The notes below the pieces were generated by a model that did not search any database, was not told where the DNA came from, and worked only from the letters and a program-made list of their open reading frames with translations. A stretch of DNA of 62,290 nt from positions 1 to 62,290 of the forward strand of contig CATYDM010000008.1 of NCBI GenBank assembly GCA_958405195.1, in the 5' to 3' direction. Numbering within the stretch: position 1 is the stretch's first letter; the number at the start of each line of letters is the position of its first letter. A program made the translations under genes and the position numbers. Of the stretch, positions 53,421-62,290 are shown piece after piece. This DNA comes from an uncultured Collinsella sp. (GTDB taxonomy: Bacteria > Actinomycetota > Coriobacteriia > Coriobacteriales > Coriobacteriaceae).

Positions 53421-54806
53421 GTGGATCTCAATAGGCTGATTCTGGGCAAGAGCTACAACTCTACCAAGGTCTTTCGTACCGCTCAGCATGTGGTTCAAGC
53501 CATCTTGCTCGGTATTGTCGTTCCACTGCTTATCCTGCTGCTCATCTGGGATCTAACCGATAATCCCAATCCCGTTCCGGCCGTTGTCGTCATTGCCGGC
53601 TTGGTCATGCTGTGCTTCTTCTTCTCGTACGTCTTTGTCGTTCCCGACGACCTCACATCGAGCGCAACCGACCGCACGCTCGCCATCGCATCAAAAATAT
53701 TCGCCTACGCGTCGCGCGGCCTTACGCCCGAAGCTGCTCTGGGCGCCTCTAAGATCATCCTGTCCGAAACTATCGCCTCTGCCATCTGCTTTACCGACGG
53801 CAGGCAGGTGTTGGCGAGCTGGGGCGAGGACTCGGCAAAATGCCCCGCGGGCACCCCGGTGGTACTGCGGACTACGCTCAACGTGATCAACAGCGGTGAG
53901 CAAAGCGTGTTCTCGCGCGATGCCTCGACCGAGACGGGTGGCTACTTTCCGCGCCTGCGCGCCGGTATTGTCGCACCGCTTACCGTGCGCGGGCATTGCG
54001 TGGGCACGCTCGAGCTGTATTATCCCCGTCTGAGCAGCATCGATATGCGCCAGACGGCGCTTGCCTCGGGCTTTGCCGACCTCATTTCCACGCAGCTTGC
54101 GAGCTTTGAGCTCGAGCGCCAGGACGAGCTTACGGCCCGCGTGGAGCTGCGCGCCTTGCAATCGCAGGTCGATCCTCATTTTCTGTTTAACACCATCAGC
54201 ACCATCGTGTCACTCGTACGTACCGAGCCGGACAAGGCCAGGTCGCTGCTGATCGACTTCTCCAACTACTATCGTCAGACGCTTTCTGATTCCGATACGC
54301 TCACCACGCTCGAGCACGAGGTGGAACAGGGCACTCGCTATATCAATCTTATGCAGGCTCGTTATGGCGACGGCCGTCTGCGCGTCTCGGTCGATATCGA
54401 CTTTGAGGTGCGCGATTGCATGGTGCCGCCGTTTATCTTGCAGCCGTTGCTCGAAAACTGCATCAAACACGCGCAGCGCGAGACCGAGCCGCTTTCTATT
54501 CATGTTAGGGCTTTCGAGACCGATGACGGTTTGGAGATCATCGTCGAGGACGATGGCATCGGTATGAGCGAAGAGGTCTGCGCGCATCTGTTTGAGCAAC
54601 ACCGCCTGGAGGAGCCCGAGAGCATTACCGCCGACGGCTCCGTCAAGCGAGGTTGCGGCCTGGCGCTCTTCAACGTGCTTCAGCGCATCCATTTCTTTTA
54701 CGGAGAAGATTCCGGCATGCGCGTGAAGTCCCAGGAGGGCGTGGGAACGCAGGTCATCGTCGAGCTGAACGGCGAGCCGCATGAGCCCGCGCCGTTGACG
54801 GCGTAG
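53421..54806 (+). CDS. LytS-type sensor histidine kinase (pair 1)
   Basis: 461 aa from a GTG at 53421, six bases after AAGGAG; the ATG at 53415 abuts the site. Two helices (about 24-44 and 52-74) are followed by a GAF-like domain (about 90-230), a His_kinase domain with LQSQVDPHFLFNTISTIVSL (phospho-His in DPHFLFN) and a HATPase domain (PPFILQPLLENCIKHA, EDDGIGMS). LytS/YpdA-type kinases often sense wall state, peptides or pyruvate. It is followed after 38 bases by its LytTR regulator. It is a clear paralogue of 59333-60676. Confidence 0.94.
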   Translation: MDLNRLILGKSYNSTKVFRTAQHVVQAILLGIVVPLLILLLIWDLTDNPNPVPAVVVIAGLVMLCFFFSYVFVVPDDLTSSATDRTLAIASKIFAYASRGLTPEAALGASKIILSETIASAICFTDGRQVLASWGEDSAKCPAGTPVVLRTTLNVINSGEQSVFSRDASTETGGYFPRLRAGIVAPLTVRGHCVGTLELYYPRLSSIDMRQTALASGFADLISTQLASFELERQDELTARVELRALQSQVDPHFLFNTISTIVSLVRTEPDKARSLLIDFSNYYRQTLSDSDTLTTLEHEVEQGTRYINLMQARYGDGRLRVSVDIDFEVRDCMVPPFILQPLLENCIKHAQRETEPLSIHVRAFETDDGLEIIVEDDGIGMSEEVCAHLFEQHRLEEPESITADGSVKRGCGLALFNVLQRIHFFYGEDSGMRVKSQEGVGTQVIVELNGEPHEPAPLTA

Positions 54807-54844
54807 CACGCGGTTGGATTGAGAGAAAAAGAGGGGAAGCACAT

Positions 54845-55579
54845 ATGTCCGAAGGCTGGAACATCTTGGTGGTTGATGACGAACCTCCCATTAGGGCTGA
54901 GCTACGCTATCTGTTGGAAAAGGATACGCGTGTGGGCCAGATTGCCGAGGCGGGCAATGTCACCGAAGCCGTGGAGTCGATTCTGTCGAACAAGCCCGAC
55001 GTGCTGTTTTTAGACATTACCATGCCCGGTCGCTCGGGAATTGAGCTTGCCGAGACGCTGCAGAACCTAAAGACGCCGCCGGTGGTTGTGTTTGTGACGG
55101 CGTTTGCCGAGTATGCGGCTGATGCCTATAACCTCGATGCCGTCGATTATGTCGTCAAGCCGGTCGAGGACGCACGCCTGTCAAAGGCACTCGACAAGAT
55201 CGAGGCAGCCTTGGGTGTCCGTCGTGTTATCCACGCTCCGCGCCAGCCTTTGCGTCTGACGGTGGACCGCGGGGGCAAAAAGGTGTTCATTCCCGCCGCA
55301 GACGTCTGCTACTTTGAGGCGCGCGCCGATTTTTGCAACGCCATCTGCGCCGAGGGAACGTACCTGATCAATGAGTCGATCTCTTCGCTCGAGCGTCGCT
55401 TGGTCTCCGAGGGCTTTATTCGCGTTCATCGCAGCTATCTGGTCAATTTGGAAGACGTGCACAATGTCGAGATCGGTTCCACGGGTCTTATGGAGCTCAG
55501 GCTCGATCGCGTAACCTCGACGGTGCCCGTGTCCCGCCGTCGCGCTGCCGAGGTTAAAGCACACTTGGGGCTTGCGTAG
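54845..55579 (+). CDS. LytTR-family response regulator (pair 1)
   Basis: A 244-aa protein with a receiver domain (about 5-120), acid pocket VVDDE, phospho-acceptor Asp57 in LFLDITMPG and the switch Lys in VVKPVE. The LytTR DNA-binding domain (about 138-242) includes FEARADFCNAICAEG and VHRSYLVNLEDV. LytTR regulators bind paired direct repeats in promoters. Partner of the kinase at 53421. Confidence 0.95.
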   Translation: MSEGWNILVVDDEPPIRAELRYLLEKDTRVGQIAEAGNVTEAVESILSNKPDVLFLDITMPGRSGIELAETLQNLKTPPVVVFVTAFAEYAADAYNLDAVDYVVKPVEDARLSKALDKIEAALGVRRVIHAPRQPLRLTVDRGGKKVFIPAADVCYFEARADFCNAICAEGTYLINESISSLERRLVSEGFIRVHRSYLVNLEDVHNVEIGSTGLMELRLDRVTSTVPVSRRRAAEVKAHLGLA

Positions 55580-55671
55580 ACGGTCTGCGTGCCGTCGTTT
55601 ACCATCGCAGGTTTGGCATGGGCGCGCGGTGGGCATAATGGGTGGCATCGAATGAAATCGAAAGGATCATT

Positions 55672-56616
55672 ATGCCCGCGCTTATCACCCATCATCTGTT
55701 TGGCGAGGAAAGCATCGACCGTCTTCCGCAGGGCGTCATCACGTCCGATGAAGAGCGCATTGCCTTTATCTTGGGCAACCAAGGCCCCGACCCGTTTTTC
55801 TTTCACATTCTGACACCGCGTGTTTCCGACTGCACGCTGCTGGCGCAGGTCATGCATCGGTCGCGCATGTCTCGCCAGTTCGCGTGCCTGCGCGACGGCG
55901 TGTCGCATCTGCTGCCGCGCGACGCCAGCTTGGGTCGCGCCTTTGCGCTGGGCCTGCTGTCTCATTACGTGCTCGACCGCAACGCCCATCCTTTTGTCTA
56001 TGAGCAGCAGTTTGGCATCGTGGAGTCCGATTCAGAGCTTGAGAATTCGAGCAGTCAGGTCCATGCCGTGATTGAGAGCGACCTGGATGTGCTGATGCTG
56101 CAGCTTAAACGCGATGGCGCTACGGTCGACGATTATCCGCCGGCGGGCGAGATCGTCACCACCGATCGCATCAATCGCGTGGCCGGCGTGCTGATGAGCT
56201 ATGTTGCCGGACGCGTGTACGGTATTGACATTCCGGCAGGGGAGTACGGTGCTGCCGTTGCCAATATGCAGCGACTTTACCGCGCGATTGAGCCGGCCGG
56301 CTCCGCAAAGACGCGCGCGATCTTGCTGGTTGAGGGCTTGGTGCACGACTACTCGCTGCTCGACGGCCTTGCCCATCGCGTGACGACGGAGTTGCCCGAG
56401 CGCACCGGCAACCTGGGCCATCTGACATGGAAGAATCCCTTTACCGATGAGGTCTCGAACGAGAGTTTCCCCGAGGTCTTTGATCGCGCGCTGGTCGATT
56501 ACGAGTGCACGGTCGCACGTTTTATCGAGACCGGTGACATGGATGCCGTGACCGGTCACGTCAACTACAGCGGTCGCGTGCTCGAAGCCGATGAGGAGTT
56601 CGACCGCGAGGAATAG
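55672..56616 (+). CDS. zinc-dependent phospholipase C-like protein
   Basis: 314 aa from the ATG at 55672 (AAGGA five bases ahead). It starts MPALITHHLFGEE, with HH near the N-terminus, DPFFFHIL, GLLSHYVLDRNAHPFVYEQQ and QVHAVIESDLD, the His/Asp pattern of the Zn_dep_PLPC fold. No signal peptide is seen, so it probably acts inside the cell. A hydrolase with zinc is likely, the substrate is not. Confidence 0.83.
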   Translation: MPALITHHLFGEESIDRLPQGVITSDEERIAFILGNQGPDPFFFHILTPRVSDCTLLAQVMHRSRMSRQFACLRDGVSHLLPRDASLGRAFALGLLSHYVLDRNAHPFVYEQQFGIVESDSELENSSSQVHAVIESDLDVLMLQLKRDGATVDDYPPAGEIVTTDRINRVAGVLMSYVAGRVYGIDIPAGEYGAAVANMQRLYRAIEPAGSAKTRAILLVEGLVHDYSLLDGLAHRVTTELPERTGNLGHLTWKNPFTDEVSNESFPEVFDRALVDYECTVARFIETGDMDAVTGHVNYSGRVLEADEEFDREE

Positions 56617-56717
56617 GGCTCGTGCGTGCCCCTTTGCCGAATCCTTACCGGCGGTTCTGGACAATTGGGGTACGATGAACTAACTGCATATCGGGCGAAT
56701 ACGAAGGGTCCCTGTCC

Positions 56718-57977
56718 ATGAAATACACCAAGCTCGAGCGTAACTGGGTTATGTATGATGTGGGCAATTCGGCCCTTGTGCTGCTCAATACCTCGGTGGT
56801 GCCCATTTACTTTAACGCCATCAATACCGGCGCTTCCTCGGCCGACCTGGTGGTCGCCTGGGGCAATGCGCAGACGATCGCCTCGCTGGTCATCGCCATG
56901 CTCATGCCCATTCTGGGCGCGCTTGCCGACTACGCCGGCAACAAGATCAAGTTCTTCTTGGGCTTCTTCCTCACGGGCCTGGTGCTTTGCCTGGCGCAGG
57001 CTATCCCAATGTCCGCCATGGCATTTTTGACCGTGTACGTGCTGTGCACCATCGGCCTTAACTCTTCTATGACGTTCTACGACGCCATGCTGCCCGACAT
57101 TACCACCGACGAGCGCATGGACGCCGTGTCCAGCTCGGGCTATGCCTGGGGCTATATCGGTTCCACCGTGCCGTTCGTCATCTGCCTGGCGCTCATCATG
57201 GGCGGCCCCGCTCTTGGCGTCCCCACCATGCTGGCAACGCGTCTGTCGTTTATCATCACTGGCGCCTGGTGGCTCATCTTTACTCTGCCGCTCATTCGCA
57301 CTTATAAGCAAAAGTACGGTCGCGAGCGCGGTCCCGAGGACACTATCGGCCACATCGTGGGCGGTGTGTTCTCCGAGGTCGGACACACCATGCGCGAGAT
57401 CGCCCACAACAAGACCGTGCTGGTCTACATGGTCGCGTTCTTCTTCTACATCGACGGCGTGCACACGGTCATTTCCATGGCAACCAGCTACGGCTCGGCT
57501 TTGGGCATCGATTCGACGCAGTTGGTGCTGGCGCTGCTCGTTACGCAGTTTGTTGCTTTTCCGTCTGCCATCATCTACGGCAAGCTCGCCGGACGCGTGG
57601 GCACGCTCAACATGATCCTGGTGGCCGTCGCCGCCTACATGGGTATTGTGCTGTTTGCCGCGTTCTTCCTAAAGACCGCCTTCGAATTCTGGGTGCTTGC
57701 CATTATGGTCGGCCTGTTCCAGGGCGGCGTGCAGGCGCTCAGCCGTAGCTACTTTGGCCGCATTATCCCTAAGGAAAAATCCAACGAGTACTACGGCTTC
57801 TTTGACATCTTTGGTCGTTATGCAAGCGTCATGGGCACCTTCCTGGTGTCGGTCGTCACCTCGCTGACCGGCAACCCGTCGCTGGGCGTCCTTTCCATTG
57901 GCGTGCTGCTGGTCGTTGGCTTTATGCTGCTGGTCCGCCTGTCCCGCATGACTCGGGCGGCAGAGCATGCCGCATAG
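56718..57977 (+). CDS. MFS transporter (UMF1/Atg22-like)
   Basis: A 419-aa protein with about twelve helices. Landmarks: ERNWVMYDVGNSALVLL at the start, ILGALADYAGNKIKFF (MFS loop 2-3), SSGYAWGYIGST, and LFQGGVQALSRSYFGRIIPK in the second half. These match the Vps/Atg22-like MFS family, some of which export amino acids. The substrate is unknown. Confidence 0.9.
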   Translation: MKYTKLERNWVMYDVGNSALVLLNTSVVPIYFNAINTGASSADLVVAWGNAQTIASLVIAMLMPILGALADYAGNKIKFFLGFFLTGLVLCLAQAIPMSAMAFLTVYVLCTIGLNSSMTFYDAMLPDITTDERMDAVSSSGYAWGYIGSTVPFVICLALIMGGPALGVPTMLATRLSFIITGAWWLIFTLPLIRTYKQKYGRERGPEDTIGHIVGGVFSEVGHTMREIAHNKTVLVYMVAFFFYIDGVHTVISMATSYGSALGIDSTQLVLALLVTQFVAFPSAIIYGKLAGRVGTLNMILVAVAAYMGIVLFAAFFLKTAFEFWVLAIMVGLFQGGVQALSRSYFGRIIPKEKSNEYYGFFDIFGRYASVMGTFLVSVVTSLTGNPSLGVLSIGVLLVVGFMLLVRLSRMTRAAEHAA

Positions 57978-58090
57978 GAGCGAGCGGCTATTGTGCCTGT
58001 CCACGGTACTCTTTTGGGGTTATCCGCAATAAACATTGCGACTTGCGAGCAATGATTTGCCCAAGTGGGTATGATGGAATCAGCTAGGTC

Positions 58091-58128
58091 GCGGGGCGTC
58101 GCCTGTGTTTGGCGGCGTCCCGTTTTTG
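58091..58128 (+). terminator. terminator/attenuator before the glycosyltransferase operon
   Basis: GCGGGGCGTCGCC pairs with GGCGGCGTCCCGT (with G-U pairs), 7-base loop, then TTTTTG. A TATGAT (58070-58075) lies just upstream; if it is the -10 of the next operon, the hairpin lies in its leader. AGGGAGGG of the next gene starts eight bases after the T run. Confidence 0.75.
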
Positions 58129-58148
58129 TGTTGCAGGGAGGGTAAGGC

Positions 58149-59336
58149 ATGAACGCCACAGTCGTGATTCCAACGTATTGGGCGGGCGATGACGCTTGCG
58201 CAAACGCCCCTGGCACCTATGACCATTCGACGCGACTCAACGCCGACAATCCCGAACTCGACCGCTGCCTGGCCTCGCTTGAGCAGGTACGTGACATCCC
58301 GCGCATCATCCTTTTGGTGGTCTGTCCCGTTTCTGCCACAGCCGATGTGTCGCTGCGCGTGCACGAGATTGTCGACGCGCATCCCACGCTCAAGGTCACC
58401 GTTGTCACCAACACCCAGGCCTCGCGCATTGCAGACCGGGTTGCTCAGATCGCGCCCAAGGGTTCGGGCGAGTGCGTGAGCCTGCGAGGCTACGGTGCCA
58501 TCCGCAACATGGGGCTAGCCTGTGCCGCTGTGCTGGGGCATGACGCGGTTATCTTTTTGGATGACGATGAGACTGTCATCGACGCCGACTTTATGAAGCG
58601 CGCGACCTATGCGTTGGGGCAGCAGACACGTCAGGGCTTGCCGATCTTGGTCAAGAGCGGCTATTTCTACGATCGCGACGGCTCGCCGCTGGCTCCCACG
58701 GACAAGGCGGGCATCTGCCATCGTTGGTGGACCAAGCGCATCGAGTTCAACCGTTGGATGAAAAAGGCGCTCTCGGGCACCCGCATCTCGCGCTCCAACT
58801 ACGTGTGCGGCGGCCTGATGGCCCTGCACGCCCGCGCCTTTACGCGTGTAGCCTTTGACCCGTTTATCACCCGCGGCGAGGACTTGGATTACCTCTTTAA
58901 CATGCGCATGTTTGGCTACGACGTGTGGTTCGATAACGAGTGGACCGTGCGTCATCTGCCTCCGGAGTCCGAAAAGCGCTCACCGCGCTTTATGCAGGAT
59001 GTATACCGTTGGTACTACGAAAGGGCAAAGTTGACATTCGCCGCGCATCAAAAGGAGCTCATTCCCGTTACGGCGGCATCGCTCATGCCCTACCCGGGCC
59101 CGTGGATTTCGCGCGAGCTCGACGACCGCGTGCGCAAGACCGCTATGGTCCGCAGCGTGTTTACCCGCGAGCATGAGGGCTACCTGCGCATCTGGCGCCA
59201 TGGTATCGACGAGGCAAAGGCCTATGCGCGCCAAAACGCTGCAAGCTACCTGCGTTTCCAGAGCTTTTGGCCCAAGATCATGGACGGGCTTTGGCGTGAC
59301 GCACAACTGATCAGTATCCTGGAGGGGGCCGAATGA
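58149..59336 (+). CDS. glycosyltransferase family 2-like protein
   Basis: A 395-aa GT-A-fold protein without clear membrane helices. It begins MNATVVIPTYWAGDD, has the nucleotide-sugar/metal motif IFLDDDET, then RGEDLDYLFNMRMFGYDVWFD near the acceptor side. The stop overlaps the start of the next sensor kinase by four bases (ATGA), tying its expression to the two-component pair. Sugar donor and acceptor are unknown. Confidence 0.88.
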   Translation: MNATVVIPTYWAGDDACANAPGTYDHSTRLNADNPELDRCLASLEQVRDIPRIILLVVCPVSATADVSLRVHEIVDAHPTLKVTVVTNTQASRIADRVAQIAPKGSGECVSLRGYGAIRNMGLACAAVLGHDAVIFLDDDETVIDADFMKRATYALGQQTRQGLPILVKSGYFYDRDGSPLAPTDKAGICHRWWTKRIEFNRWMKKALSGTRISRSNYVCGGLMALHARAFTRVAFDPFITRGEDLDYLFNMRMFGYDVWFDNEWTVRHLPPESEKRSPRFMQDVYRWYYERAKLTFAAHQKELIPVTAASLMPYPGPWISRELDDRVRKTAMVRSVFTREHEGYLRIWRHGIDEAKAYARQNAASYLRFQSFWPKIMDGLWRDAQLISILEGAE

Positions 59337-60676
59337 TCGACCGCCGCGCCCAGCGCGATAGTTCAATATCAATCTTTCGCATCATTGCCGTTGCCTGCGC
59401 CATTTGCGTGCTGGTGTACTTTATTTTTGCCTTGGTGACCGGTATCGAGCCGATCGCCACGGTGATTGCCTGCGCGCTGCTGTGCATCTTTCTGTGCATC
59501 TTTATCTTTTTGACGCTCAATCCCGATTCGGTGCGCTCCCAGTACACCGAGGAGACGCTCTCGGTGGCCTCGGCCATGCTCGAGGACATTAAGGGCGGTC
59601 TAACGCAGGAGTCGGCGCGTTTGGTGTGCCGGCGCATTTTGCCCGAGACGCGCGCCATGACGGTGGCCATCACCGACGAGGGCAACGTGTTGGCCTGCGC
59701 AGGCGAGTTTGAGGAAAAACTACTGCCAGATTCTCCCATCCACACGCTTGCCACACGCTACGTTATCGAACATGGCATCGTGCAGTCGTTCAACCGTATG
59801 GTGGATGTCGTGGGCTCGGATGGCTCGCACAACCAAGTCCCCGCCGGCATTATCGCCCCCATCAAGGTGGGCGATCGTACCGTCGGCACGCTCAAGTTCT
59901 ACTACAAGACCCCGCGCGCCGTCGACCGTACCCAGTACGCGCTTGCCTCGGGCTTTGCCGAGATCTTGTCCACGCAGCTCGCCATCCACGAGCTCGAGGT
60001 GCAAAAGGAACTCACGGCGCGCGCCGAGGTGCGTGCGCTGCAAGCGCAGATTAACCCGCACTTCCTGTTCAACACGCTGAACACCATTGCATCGTTTACG
60101 CGCACCGACCCGCTGCGGGCCCGCGAACTGCTTCGTGAGTTCTCATCGTTCTATCGTGCCACGCTCGACAACTCGGGATCGCTTATTCCGGTCTCGCGCG
60201 AGGTTGCACAGACCAAGCGCTACCTTACCTTTGAGAAGGCCCGCTTTGGCGAGGACCGCGTGCTTGCGACGTTCGATGTGTCCGAGGACGTGGAAGATAC
60301 GCTGGTGCCGGCGTTCGTGATCCAGCCGATTGTCGAGAACGCCGTACGTCATGGTATGGGCGATGACGACGCCCTGAGGATCGACGTGACCGTTCACCAA
60401 GACGGCGAGGATGCAATCTTGATTGCCGTGGCCGATAATGGCGTGGGCATGGATGAGGGTACCGCCGCCAGACTGTTTGACGAGCGTTCTGCCCGTCCCG
60501 ACGCCAGCTCTCCCCAGGGTGGCGGCGCCGGTGTGGCCATGCACAATATTTCGGAGCGCATCCATCGCTTTTATGGGCCGCACTCCTATACGCGTGTCGA
60601 ATCGGCGCCGGGCAAGGGCACCAAAGTGCTCCTTCATCTTGATTTGTCAGAGAGCATCTTTGACATTCAAGAGTAA
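59333..60676 (+). CDS. LytS-type sensor histidine kinase (pair 2)
   Basis: A 447-aa protein with the same order as 53421-54806: two helices (about 14-36 and 42-61), a GAF-like region (about 75-220), LQAQINPHFLFNTLNTIASF with the phospho-His, and HATPase motifs QPIVENAVRHGM and VADNGVGMDEG. The ligand is unknown. Translation is coupled to the glycosyltransferase upstream; the regulator follows. Confidence 0.94.
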   Translation: MIDRRAQRDSSISIFRIIAVACAICVLVYFIFALVTGIEPIATVIACALLCIFLCIFIFLTLNPDSVRSQYTEETLSVASAMLEDIKGGLTQESARLVCRRILPETRAMTVAITDEGNVLACAGEFEEKLLPDSPIHTLATRYVIEHGIVQSFNRMVDVVGSDGSHNQVPAGIIAPIKVGDRTVGTLKFYYKTPRAVDRTQYALASGFAEILSTQLAIHELEVQKELTARAEVRALQAQINPHFLFNTLNTIASFTRTDPLRARELLREFSSFYRATLDNSGSLIPVSREVAQTKRYLTFEKARFGEDRVLATFDVSEDVEDTLVPAFVIQPIVENAVRHGMGDDDALRIDVTVHQDGEDAILIAVADNGVGMDEGTAARLFDERSARPDASSPQGGGAGVAMHNISERIHRFYGPHSYTRVESAPGKGTKVLLHLDLSESIFDIQE

Positions 60677-60748
60677 AATAAAAGGCTACGGGCTCAACGT
60701 CATGCGACGGATGCCCGGCGTAGTTAGTTGACGAAAGGTTTTATCCCT

Positions 60749-61465
60749 ATGCTGCGTGCGATGATTGTGGATGATGAGGCGCCGGCTCGCTCGGAGCTTC
60801 GCTTCCTGCTCGAGCAAACGGGCAAGATCGGCACGATCACGGAGGCGTCGAGCGTCCGCTCCGCCATCGAGATGCTTATGGAAAGTCGCGTGGATGTCGT
60901 GTTTCTCGATATCTCGATGCCCGGTGCCTCGGGCCTGCAACTTGCCGAGGCGCTGCATAAGCTCAAAAATCCGCCGGCGATCGTGTTTGTGACTGCGTAT
61001 AGTGACCATGCGGTCGAGGCATTCGACGTGGATGCCGTCGATTATCTGATGAAGCCGGTCGAGGAAGCTCGCTTGGATCGCGCGATCGAGAAGGTCATGC
61101 AACGCACCAAGCCGGTTACGGACAGCAAGGTGACCATCGAGCGTATCCCGGTGGAAAAGGGCGGCCGCAAGGTGCTCATTCCCGTGGACGACATTCGCTT
61201 TATCATGGCCAAGGACGATTACTCCTGCATCTATACCGTCGATGATCGCTTTTTGTCGACGACCTCGCTGGCGCAGTTTGAGGCCAAGCTCTGCGACTTT
61301 GGCTTCTTCCGTGTTCACCGCCGCTATATCGTCAACTTGGCGTGCGTCACGGATGTGGAGACGGTGCCCTCGGGCGCCATCCAGCTGGGCATTACGGGCG
61401 TCGACGAACGCGTGCCGGTTTCGCGCCGCCGCGTCGTGCCGCTCAAGAAGGCTCTGAGTCTCTAG
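60749..61465 (+). CDS. LytTR-family response regulator (pair 2)
   Basis: 238 aa from the ATG at 60749 (GAAAGG ten bases ahead); an upstream TTG start at 60728 would add seven residues. Receiver acid pocket IVDDE, Asp54 in FLDISMPG and Lys in LMKPVE; the LytTR domain (about 135-238) has FIMAKDDYSCIYTVDD and VHRRYIVNLACV. Paralogue of 54845-55579. Confidence 0.95.
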   Translation: MLRAMIVDDEAPARSELRFLLEQTGKIGTITEASSVRSAIEMLMESRVDVVFLDISMPGASGLQLAEALHKLKNPPAIVFVTAYSDHAVEAFDVDAVDYLMKPVEEARLDRAIEKVMQRTKPVTDSKVTIERIPVEKGGRKVLIPVDDIRFIMAKDDYSCIYTVDDRFLSTTSLAQFEAKLCDFGFFRVHRRYIVNLACVTDVETVPSGAIQLGITGVDERVPVSRRRVVPLKKALSL

Positions 61466-61471
61466 CACACT

Positions 61472-61521
61472 GGCCCCGCAGCCCTGTAGACCCATCGTCT
61501 GCGGAGCCGTGGGGCCTTTTT
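61472..61521 (+). terminator. terminator of the second two-component operon
   Basis: GGCCCC...GGGGCC outer stem with an inner CGCAG/CTGCG pairing, followed by TTTTTG. Confidence 0.8.
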
Positions 61522-61560
61522 GTATGTATCTGCCGAATCGTTTTTTGCGGAAGGGATCCC

Positions 61561-62028
61561 ATGAACAGTGCAAGCGCCAAGCGTATCGACATCATCTCGG
61601 ACACCCACGGCTATTTATCGCCTGCGCTCTTGGATGAGCTTGAGGGCGCAGACCTGATCATCCACGCCGGCGACCTCACGTCAGAGATGGACTACGAGCA
61701 CCTATGCACCATCGCCCCCGTTCGGGCCGTACTGGGCAACAACGATTACTACCGCGACTACGGCCCCGATGTAGACCGTCTTGCGCTCTTTACCTACGAA
61801 GGCCTCAAATTCGCCGTAGCCCACTACCGCGAAGACCTTCCGGTGGGATCCGTAGACGTAGCCATCAACGGCCATACCCACGTAACCAAAGAAGCCCAAG
61901 TGGGCCGTTGCTTAGTCCTCAACCCGGGCAGCGCCAGCTACCCCAGAGGCACCCGAGGCCCCACCATGGCCAGAATGCTAGTAAAAGACGGCAAGATCCT
62001 AAGCACTAAATTTATTGACCTAGAGTAA
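61561..62028 (+). CDS. YfcE/MJ0936-type metallophosphoesterase
   Basis: 155 aa from the ATG at 61561, after GGAAGGG. The motif set is complete: DIISDTHG, IIHAGDL, VLGNND, VAHY and INGHTH, then VLNPGSASYPR. These small enzymes cleave phosphodiesters with two metals; physiological substrates are mostly unknown. The longer frame upstream is non-coding and crosses the terminator at 61472-61521. Confidence 0.93.
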   Translation: MNSASAKRIDIISDTHGYLSPALLDELEGADLIIHAGDLTSEMDYEHLCTIAPVRAVLGNNDYYRDYGPDVDRLALFTYEGLKFAVAHYREDLPVGSVDVAINGHTHVTKEAQVGRCLVLNPGSASYPRGTRGPTMARMLVKDGKILSTKFIDLE

Positions 62029-62036
62029 CCACAACA

Positions 62037-62069
62037 AAAGCGGGGGATGCAGATGCGTCTCCCGTTTCC
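62037..62069. terminator. probable terminator after the phosphoesterase gene
   Basis: AAGCGGGGGATGC pairs with GCGTCTCCCGTTT (with mismatches). An A run before it gives a T run on the minus strand, so it may serve either direction. Confidence 0.55.
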
Positions 62070-62290
62070 ATTTGAGCCAAAGGCAGAGCTTCAACAAAAA
62101 CAATCAGACCAACCCCGCCGAGGAGCACGCGGGCTAGCCGCGCAGCGGCGCACGCCCGCAAAACTGGTTGAATAATGTGACGGCAGGGAGGGCTTCCGGG
62201 GCTGAGGGCGGGGGTTAAGTTTGTCGCGAGTTCCGCACGCAAAGGAAAGCACTTAATGTGCTTTCCGTCTTGCGCAGGACTGTAGAGCAG
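62070..62290. other. terminal intergenic stretch with an inverted repeat
   Basis: No gene is supported. A perfect 9-bp inverted repeat GGAAAGCAC-TTAAT-GTGCTTTCC is at 62244-62266, framed by CGCAA and TTGCG. It may be the terminator of a gene outside the window. Confidence 0.45.

Noticed and set aside
62012..62242. 76-aa minus-strand open frame at the window end
   Set aside because: Overlaps the end of the phosphoesterase gene and a terminator; no ribosome site.

Overview
The window looks like chromosome of a high-GC anaerobic actinobacterium of the class Coriobacteriia, most likely Collinsella or a close relative. Reasons: GC-rich codon use in most genes, mannose-type PTS, single-chain pyruvate:ferredoxin oxidoreductase, PknB/FHA/PP2C/FtsW signalling operon, LytS/LytTR pairs and many short palindromic intergenic repeats. 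The genus is inferred from gene content; no search was run.

Layout. 0-4.4 kb: a membrane-anchored protein between two mirrored palindromes, an alternating repeat array, clpB and a small Pro-rich protein. 4.5-9.5 kb: an AAA_14/DUF4143 ATPase with its own repeat-rich promoter, a membrane protein, a DUF5692-like membrane protein and a TetR regulator. 9.5-13.1 kb: a flavin/4Fe-4S oxidoreductase split by an apparent frameshift, then hypA. 13.4-16.7 kb: mannose-family PTS (IIAB, IIC, IID) and DUF956/ManO. 16.9-17.1 kb: tRNA-Arg(CCU) followed by partial tRNA duplications. 17.2-27.4 kb (minus): an envelope-growth/phosphosignalling operon of kinase, FhaA, FhaB, PP2C phosphatase, a fused SEDS glycosyltransferase-transpeptidase and PknB with PASTA repeats. 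28.4-32.6 kb: dnaX, ybaB, recR. 32.9-36.6 kb: a second kinase-FHA module.

36.66-42.87 kb is an AT-richer island between two ~530-bp direct repeats made of the 3' end of the upstream FHA gene. It holds a decayed methyltransferase, an ABC exporter, an IS110 transposase fragment and a minus-strand RiPP locus: a radical SAM/SPASM maturase, two previously unlisted Cys/Asp-rich precursor peptides sharing the leader start (M/V)KHIHP, and a 35-aa membrane peptide. Repeated C-x3-D spacing in both precursors suggests a thioether-bridged ranthipeptide-type product. This is the most likely novel system in the window.

43.7-62 kb: nifJ, arcC, a C39-like peptidase, an APC permease with an amidohydrolase, two paralogous LytS/LytTR two-component pairs, a zinc-dependent phospholipase C-like protein, an MFS transporter, a family 2 glycosyltransferase and a YfcE-type phosphoesterase.

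Four-base ATGA/GTGA overlaps couple many genes in operons. GC-rich stem-loops often lie right against the Shine-Dalgarno sequence of the next gene. Several REP-like palindrome families recur between genes.
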